Shown here: piece after piece, positions 1-5,376 of the stretch
Numbering within the stretch: the stretch's first letter is position 1
Layout of the letters: the number at the start of each line of letters is the position of its first letter
Origin: DATLZM01 sp035559315
Lineage (GTDB): Bacteria > Actinomycetota > UBA4738 > HRBIN12
Assembly (NCBI GenBank): GCA_035559315.1
Contig: DATMBJ010000154.1
Span: 1-5,376, forward strand
Direction of reading: 5' to 3'
Length of the DNA: 5,376 nucleotides
Made by a program: the position numbers and the translations under genes
The notes under the pieces: model-generated
What the model was told of the DNA's origin: nothing
Databases searched by the model: none
Seen by the model: the letters and a program-made list of their open reading frames with translations, nothing else

Positions 1-60
1 GCCCGGGCCCTCGAGCGGCTCCCCCTCCTCGCCCGGGCCCTCGAGCGGGGCGAGCTCTCC
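1..60 (+). repeat. 30-bp direct repeat inside the DUF222 gene
   Basis: Bases 1-18 and 31-48 are identical over 18 bases, giving a 30-base period. The repeat is in frame and encodes ARALER twice, ten residues apart (ARALERLPLL then ARALERGELS). The left edge cuts the array, so there may be further units upstream. It probably reflects similar adjacent helical turns written with the same GC-rich codons, or a small in-frame duplication. It does not look like a mobile-element or CRISPR repeat. Confidence 0.6.
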
Positions 61-951
61 GTGGACAAGGTGGTGGAGCTCGCCCGGTTCGCCAGGGAGG
101 AGGACCAGGAACGGCTGGTGGGCTGGGCGAAGCGCGTCTCGCTGGCCGAGGTCCGCTGCCGCGCGGACCTCGAGGTCGGCCGCTCCCGGCCCGAGGTCCG
201 GGCGGCGGAGACCGGGCGGCGGCTCGACTGGTGGTGGTCGGAGGACGGCTACCGGTTGAGGATGCGGGCCGATCTCCCCGCGGCCGACGGCGCCGTCGTC
301 GTGAAGGCCATCGAGCGCCTGGCGGCGAAGATCCCGGTGCTCCCGGACGAACGGGACCCCTGCTTCGCCGAGGCCCGTCGGGCCGACGAGCTGGTCGCGC
401 TGGCCCGGGCCCAGCTCGCGGCGGACCCCGAGCCCGACCGGGCCACGGTGGTGGTCCACGTCCGCGAGGGCCGCCGGGCCAAGGCCGAGCTCGAGTGGGG
501 CCCGCCCCTCCACCGCGAGACCGCCCGCCGGCTCGCCTGCCACGCCCGCGTGCAGGTGGTGGAGGAGGACGAGGCCGGCAACGTGGTCTCGGTGGGGACC
601 GTCCGGCGCAGCCCTCCGGCCTGGATGGTCCGGCTGATCCGCCAGCGGGACAAGGGCTGCACGTTCCCGGGCTGCGGCTCCCGGGCCTTCACCGTCGTCC
701 ACCACCTCGAGTGGTGGAGCCAGGGCGGGGAGACCACGCTCGAGAACACCACGCTCCAGTGCGCCTTCCACCACAAGCTGCTCCACGAGTTCGACTGGCG
801 CGCGCACCGGGGCCCCGACGGCGCGCTCCGCTGGTACCGCCCCGACGGGAGCCCCTACCACCCGGGCCCGGCCCCTCCCCCGCCGCCGGCCGAGCCGGAT
901 TCCCGGCTCACAGCCGTCCCCGATCGCAGCCCGCCCCATCGCCATGGGTAG
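1..951 (+). CDS. DUF222 (13E12-type) HNH endonuclease-like protein, 5' end missing
   Basis: The reading frame is open from base 1 to a TAG at 949-951, giving 316 visible residues. A GTG at 61 is in frame, but the codons before it read as typical DUF222 sequence (ALERLPLL, ALERGELS), so the real start lies left of the window. Residues 1 to about 200 match the helical DUF222 region. An HNH domain follows at about 215-265: a Cys pair C220/C225, the His pair H234/H235, then W-W-S-Q-G-G, N249, C254, H257/H258 and H262. The order fits a Cys-ligated zinc plus beta-beta-alpha-metal nuclease fold. After RWYRPDG the C-terminus is a Pro-rich tail of about 50 residues, probably disordered. Such proteins occur in many copies in actinomycete genomes; they are predicted nucleases of unsettled role, often linked to mobile or repeated DNA. 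The gene converges on the pil operon and shows no functional tie to it. The family call is firm; nuclease activity is inferred. Confidence 0.9.
   Translation, partial: ARALERLPLLARALERGELSVDKVVELARFAREEDQERLVGWAKRVSLAEVRCRADLEVGRSRPEVRAAETGRRLDWWWSEDGYRLRMRADLPAADGAVVVKAIERLAAKIPVLPDERDPCFAEARRADELVALARAQLAADPEPDRATVVVHVREGRRAKAELEWGPPLHRETARRLACHARVQVVEEDEAGNVVSVGTVRRSPPAWMVRLIRQRDKGCTFPGCGSRAFTVVHHLEWWSQGGETTLENTTLQCAFHHKLLHEFDWRAHRGPDGALRWYRPDGSPYHPGPAPPPPPAEPDSRLTAVPDRSPPHRHG
892..909. other. 7-bp stem hairpin near the 3' end of the HNH gene
   Basis: GAGCCGG (892-898) and CCGGCTC (903-909) are perfect inverted repeats around the 4-base loop ATTC. The hairpin lies in the Pro-rich tail codons, about 40 bases before the stop. 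There is no T-run on either strand, so it is not a canonical intrinsic terminator. It could still form a stable hairpin in mRNA from either direction, or be a chance product of high GC. Confidence 0.35.
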
Positions 952-1024
952 ATGACCAGCCGCGGCGCGTGGAGCGCAGCCGGTTCCCAGGTCCGAGGAC
1001 GCCGAGCGCCACCCGCTCGCGAGA

Positions 1025-1038
1025 GCCGTGCGCACGGC
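1025..1038. terminator. Perfect 14-bp palindrome between convergent genes; possible weak bidirectional terminator
   Basis: GCCGTGCGCACGGC equals its own reverse complement. It lies in the 110-base gap between the HNH stop (951) and the pilC stop (1062), where a terminator serving both transcripts would be expected. A second palindrome, CTCGCGAG, sits just left at 1016-1023. Neither is followed by a T-run, and with no unpaired loop the palindrome would have to open its central bases to form a hairpin. A dimeric protein-binding site is an alternative. The position is suggestive; the function is inferred. Confidence 0.35.
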
Positions 1039-1061
1039 CGGGACGACCGCCGCGCGACCCG

Positions 1062-2265
1062 CTACTGGATCAGGTTGATGATGTTGAACATCGGCATGTA
1101 GAGGGCGATGACCGCGGCGCCCACCGCCCCGCCGATGATCGCGATCAGGAGCGGTTCGATCAGCGAGGTGAGCGCGTCGACCGCCGCCTCGACCTCCTGC
1201 TCGTAGAAGGTCGCCACCTTCTCGAGCATCGCGTCGACCTGCCCGGTCTCCTCCCCCACCGCGAGCATCTGCACCACCATCGGCGGGAAGACCGCGTGCT
1301 TGCCCAGGGGCTTGGCGATCGACTCCCCCTCCCGCACCGAGGACTGGACGTCGGCCACGGCCTTGCTGATCGTCCGGTTGTTCACCGTGTCGCTCACGAT
1401 GTCCAGGGCCTGGAGGATCGGGACCCCCGACCGGAGCAGCATCCCGAGCGTGTTCGAGAACCGGGCCAGCGCGGTCTTGTGGAAGAGGGGCCCGAACACC
1501 GGGATCCGGAGCTTCGCCGCGTCGACCTGGGCCCGCCCGGCCTCGGTCCGCTTGTACCGGCGGAACAGGAACCAGCCCGCCGCCCCGCCCCCGAGCACGA
1601 GGTACCAGAAGGTCCGCACCGCCTTCGACACCCCGAGGAGCAGCCGGGTGGGCAGCGGCAGCTTGCTGCCGAGCGACGCGTAGATCGACTCGAACTGCGG
1701 CACGATGAACAGGAGCATCGCGGCGAGGATCAGCGAGACCAGCACCACGACCACGATCGGGTAGGTCATCGCGGACTTGATCTTCCGCCGCAGCTCGACC
1801 TCCTTCTCGAGCTGGCCCGCCAGGCGCAGGAGCACGGCGTCGAGCACCCCGCCCGTCTCCCCCGACCTCACCATCGAGGTGTAGAGGTCGCTGAAGGCCT
1901 TGGGGTGCTTGGCCATCGCCCCCGAGAGCGACGCGCCCTGCTCCACGTCCAGCCGCACCTGGGTCAGGATCTTCTTGAGCTCCCGGCTCTCGGTCTGCTC
2001 GGAGAGGATCGCGAGCGCCCGGAGGATCGGGAGCCCGGAGTTCACCATCGTGGCGAACTGCCGCGAGAACACCGCCAGGTGCTTGAGCTTCACGTGGCCG
2101 GGCCGGAGGTTGATCTCCATGTTCAGGCCGCGGTTGGCCCGCCCCACCTCGATGGGGGTCATCCCCATCTCGCGGAGCCGCTCCAGGACCAGCCGTTCGC
2201 TGTCGGCGATCAGCTGCCCGGTGACGAGGTTCCCGGCCCGGTCGCGGACCTTGTAGGTGTAGGTG

Positions 2266-2273
<8 letters not shown>
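1062..2273 (-). CDS. pilC: Type IV pilus inner-membrane platform protein PilC (GspF family)
   Basis: This 403-residue protein has the usual length for PilC/GspF. In relatives it is the inner-membrane platform that couples the PilB and PilT ATPases to pilin insertion and removal. The N-terminal part (about 1-60) is cytoplasmic, starting with a YKVRDRAG segment. Two homologous T2SSF domains follow at about 68-191 and 271-393. The duplication is visible in paired motifs: FSRQFATMVNSGLPILRAL (69-87) with FSNTLGMLLRSGVPILQAL (272-290), and VRSGETGGVLDAVL (135-148) with AVGEETGQVDAML (338-350). Likely membrane segments are about 170-192, 222-238 and 370-392; the last ends in the family-typical ALYMPMF. 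The ATG at 2273 lies inside the pilT 3' end, overlapping it by 8 bases, with GGAGG five bases upstream. It is the last gene of the operon. The short C-terminus after MPMFNII is normal. The family is certain; PilC rather than GspF rests on the adjacent pilT. Confidence 0.96.
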
Positions 2274-3461
<1,188 letters not shown>

Positions 3462-3465
<4 letters not shown>

Positions 3466-5150
3466 TTCACCACCCTCGCCACTTCCTCGATCGACGTGAG
3501 GCCCATCCGGGCCTTCTCCAGCCCGTCCTGCTTCAGGGTCTGCATGCCCTGCTGGATCGCGACGGCCTTGATCTCATCGGACGACGCCCGCTCCACCGTG
3601 AGCCGCTCGATCTCCTCGCTCATCGGCATCACCTCGTAGAGGCCGATCCGGCCCCGGTAGCCGGTCTTGGCGCAGCTCCCGCACCCGACGGGCCGGAACA
3701 GCTGCGTGATCTCGGGGACCTGCCACTCCGGGTACCCGGCCTCGAGGAGCTCCGCGGGATCCGGGCGGTAGGCCTCCTTGCACCGCTCGCAGAGCTTGCG
3801 GGCCAGGCGCTGGGCCACGACGCAGTCGATCGCCGAGGCCACGAGGAACGTCTCCACGTCCATCTCGATCAGCCGGGTGATCGCGGAGGGGGCGTCGTTG
3901 GTGTGGAGGGTGGAGAGCACCAGGTGCCCGGTGAGGGCCGCCTCCACGGCGATCATCGCCGTCTCCCGGTCCCGGATCTCCCCGATCAGCACGATGTCGG
4001 GGTCGGCCCGGAGGATGGAGCGGAGGGCGGACGCGAAGGTCAGCCCCGCCTTGGGATTCACCTGGATCTGGTTCACCCCGGCGAGCCGATACTCGACCGG
4101 GTCCTCCACCGTGATGATGTTCCGGTCGATGCTGTTCAGGATGTTGAGGGTCGCGTAGAGCGTGGTCGACTTCCCCGAGCCGGTGGGCCCGGTGACCAGG
4201 ATCGCGCCGTAGGGCTTCCGGAACGCCTCCTCGTAGCGCTTGTAGGCGTCGTCGAGGAACCCCAGGTCCTCCAGCTTGATCAGGGCCTGGCTCTTGTCCA
4301 GGACCCGGATCACGACCTTCTCCCCCCACACCGTTGGGAGGGTCGCGACCCGGAGGTCCAGCTGGCGGCCCCCCACCTTCATGCTGATCCGGCCGTCCTG
4401 GGGCACCCGCTTCTCCGCGATGTTCAGGTCGGCCATCACCTTGAGCCGTGAGATCAGCCCGTTCTGGATCGCCTTCGGGGCCCGGGACATCGCCTCGTGG
4501 AGCACGCCGTCCACGCGGAACCGGATCCGCACGTCCTTCTCGTGGGGCTCGATGTGGACGTCCGAGGCCCGGTCGGCGACGGCCTGGGTCATGATCGCGT
4601 TCACGAGCTTCACGATCGGTGCGTCCTCGACCGCCGCCTCGAGGTCCTCCTCGCCCTCGGCCTCCAACGCGCTGGCGGCCTCGCTCGCGAGCTGCTCCAC
4701 CTGGCCGTCGAGCTGGCTGAACCGCGAGATCGCCTGCTCCACGTCGCTCGCGGTGGCCACCACCGGCTGCACGTCGCGGTTGGTGATGGCCCGGATGTCG
4801 TCGAGCGCGTAGACGTTGGCCGGGTCGGACATCGCGACCAGGAGCTTCCCGTCGCGCTCCCCGATGGGGAGGGCGCGGTAGCGGCGGGCCAGGGTCTCGG
4901 GGAGGAGGGCCGCGGCGGCGGGGTCGATCTGGGTCTCGGAGAGGTCCACGAACTCCAGGCCCACCTGCTCGGCGAGGGCCCGCACCAGGTCGGCCTCCTT
5001 GATCAGGCCCATGTCGATCAGCACGCGCCCGAGCGACTTCGGGGTACGGTGGTGCACCTCGAGGGCGGCCTGGAGCTGCTCCTCGGTGATCAGCCCCTGC
5101 TCGATGAGGATCTGCCCGAGCTGCTTCGGCTTCCGCCTGGTCGTCACCAT
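3462..5150 (-). CDS. pilB: Type IV pilus extension ATPase PilB (GspE family) with MshEN-like N-domain
   Basis: This 562-residue cytoplasmic ATPase powers pilus assembly on PilC. The N-terminus (about 8-145) is MshEN-like: two 24-residue motifs at 10-33 and 39-62, exactly five residues apart, followed by an alpha/beta segment with LARRYRALPI and VAMSDPANV. This fold binds cyclic di-GMP in MshE and some PilB proteins. An acidic, Ala/Glu-rich linker (about 150-177) leads to APIVKLVN and ASDVHIEP (195-202), the GspE N2 region. The motor core has Walker A GPTGSGKST (321-329), Asp box VEDPVEY (348-354), Walker B DIVLIGEIRD (385-394) and His box HLVLSTLHTND (409-419). A Cys4 zinc site, C454/C457 and C490/C493, separates PilB/GspE from PilT. 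The ATG at 5150 has GGAGGGG nine bases upstream. Length and domain order are normal. The first position of both MshEN motifs is altered (Q10 and S39, where Arg is usual). A GspE role is possible in principle, but adjacent pilT and pilC favour PilB. Confidence 0.96.
3473..3477 (-). promoter_or_regulatory. pilT ribosome binding site
   Basis: GAGGG on the minus strand inside the last pilB codons, seven bases before the GTG at 3465 and 13 before the ATG at 3459. The spacing is the main reason for choosing the GTG start. Re-initiation through the GTGA overlap probably adds to it. Confidence 0.55.
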
Positions 5151-5159
5151 GCCCTACGG

Positions 5160-5166
5160 CCCCTCC
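5160..5166 (-). promoter_or_regulatory. pilB ribosome binding site
   Basis: GGAGGGG on the minus strand, nine bases before the pilB ATG, within the 31-base gap after the upstream gene. It is a strong Shine-Dalgarno match and fixes the start at 5150. I see no promoter in this gap, so pilB is probably read through from further upstream. Confidence 0.75.
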
Positions 5167-5181
5167 GCCGCCTCCGTCCCC

Positions 5182-5376
5182 TCATGCTTCGTCATCGAGC
5201 CGGGACTCCTGAAGGAGCCGGGAGAACTCCTGCGCCAGGAGCACCCGGTCCACCTCCCCCTCCTCCTCGGTTCCCTCCGGGTCGGCCGGCCCGTCGGGCG
5301 CGGCCCGCGCCCCCGCGGCGGCCGGGGCACCGGGGTGGTCGTCCCGGGCGGCGCTCCCCGCGGGCTCCGTCGACGG
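5182..5376 (-). CDS. C-terminal fragment of an unidentified protein upstream of pilB
   Basis: The frame is open from the right edge to a TGA at 5184-5182, giving 64 visible residues. The first 40 or so are low-complexity Ala/Pro/Gly with Asp and Arg, ending in an acidic run EGTEEEGEVD. The last 20 or so, DRVLLAQEFSRLLQESRLDD, look like an amphipathic helix. Such a flexible linker plus terminal helix suits a docking tail, but no family can be named from it. Support for coding: a sensible stop 31 bases before pilB, the same strand, a helix that is unlikely by chance, and no better frame. It is probably the preceding gene of the pil operon. A GTG at about 5253 preceded by a purine-rich run could start a 23-residue peptide, but that run reads better as the Glu stretch of a longer protein. 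Confidence 0.6.
   Translation of the reverse strand, partial: PSTEPAGSAARDDHPGAPAAAGARAAPDGPADPEGTEEEGEVDRVLLAQEFSRLLQESRLDDEA

Noticed and set aside
249..776. 175-codon minus-strand ORF inside the HNH gene
   Set aside because: It is a shadow frame opposite a gene with a clear DUF222-HNH pattern. The predicted product is rich in Ser, Arg, Ala and Trp and has no motif.
1..951. HNH gene as part of a mobile intron, a defence island or the pilus system
   Set aside because: No intron structure, toxin, methyltransferase or other defence gene is next to it, and it lies on the opposite strand from the pil genes. Multicopy DUF222-HNH genes are scattered through actinomycete genomes.
952..1101. 49-codon ORF starting at the ATG right after the HNH stop
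   Set aside because: It has no ribosome binding site, an Arg-rich composition without domain features, and it ends antisense inside the pilC 3' end.
5182..5253. 23-codon mini-ORF from a GTG preceded by a purine-rich, Shine-Dalgarno-like run
   Set aside because: The purine run is better explained as Glu/Gly codons of the longer frame, which stays open to the window edge.

Overview
The window is very GC-rich and densely coding. It probably comes from an actinomycete (Actinomycetota) outside the classic Streptomyces/Mycobacterium groups. Two things point that way: a DUF222/13E12-type HNH protein, a family concentrated in Actinomycetota, and next to it a type IVa-pilus motor operon with a PilT retraction ATPase, which within the phylum is best known from deep-branching classes. 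Nothing here identifies a species, and the phylum call is an inference.

Layout: positions 1-951 (+) hold the 3' part of the DUF222-HNH gene, which runs in from the left edge. Positions 952-1061 are a short gap between convergent genes, with a perfect 14-bp palindrome. Positions 1062-5150 (-) hold three tightly packed genes, read right to left as pilB (3462-5150), pilT (2266-3465) and pilC (1062-2273). pilB/pilT overlap by 4 bases and pilT/pilC by 8, so they are almost certainly one translationally coupled transcript. Positions 5182-5376 (-) are the 3' end of another gene in the same direction, 31 bases upstream of pilB. It ends in a short charged helix after an Ala/Pro/Gly-rich acidic stretch and I do not recognise it.

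The three pil products form the cytoplasmic and inner-membrane motor of a type IVa pilus. PilB is the extension ATPase, with an N-terminal MshEN-like domain of the kind that binds cyclic di-GMP in relatives. PilT is the retraction ATPase, and PilC is the membrane platform on which both act. No pilins, prepilin peptidase, PilM/N/O or secretin are visible. pilC is the last gene before a convergent neighbour, so any clustered remainder should lie beyond the right edge. I see no clearly novel system. The most useful leads are the altered first positions of both MshEN motifs in PilB, the extra tail on PilT and the unidentified gene upstream of pilB.
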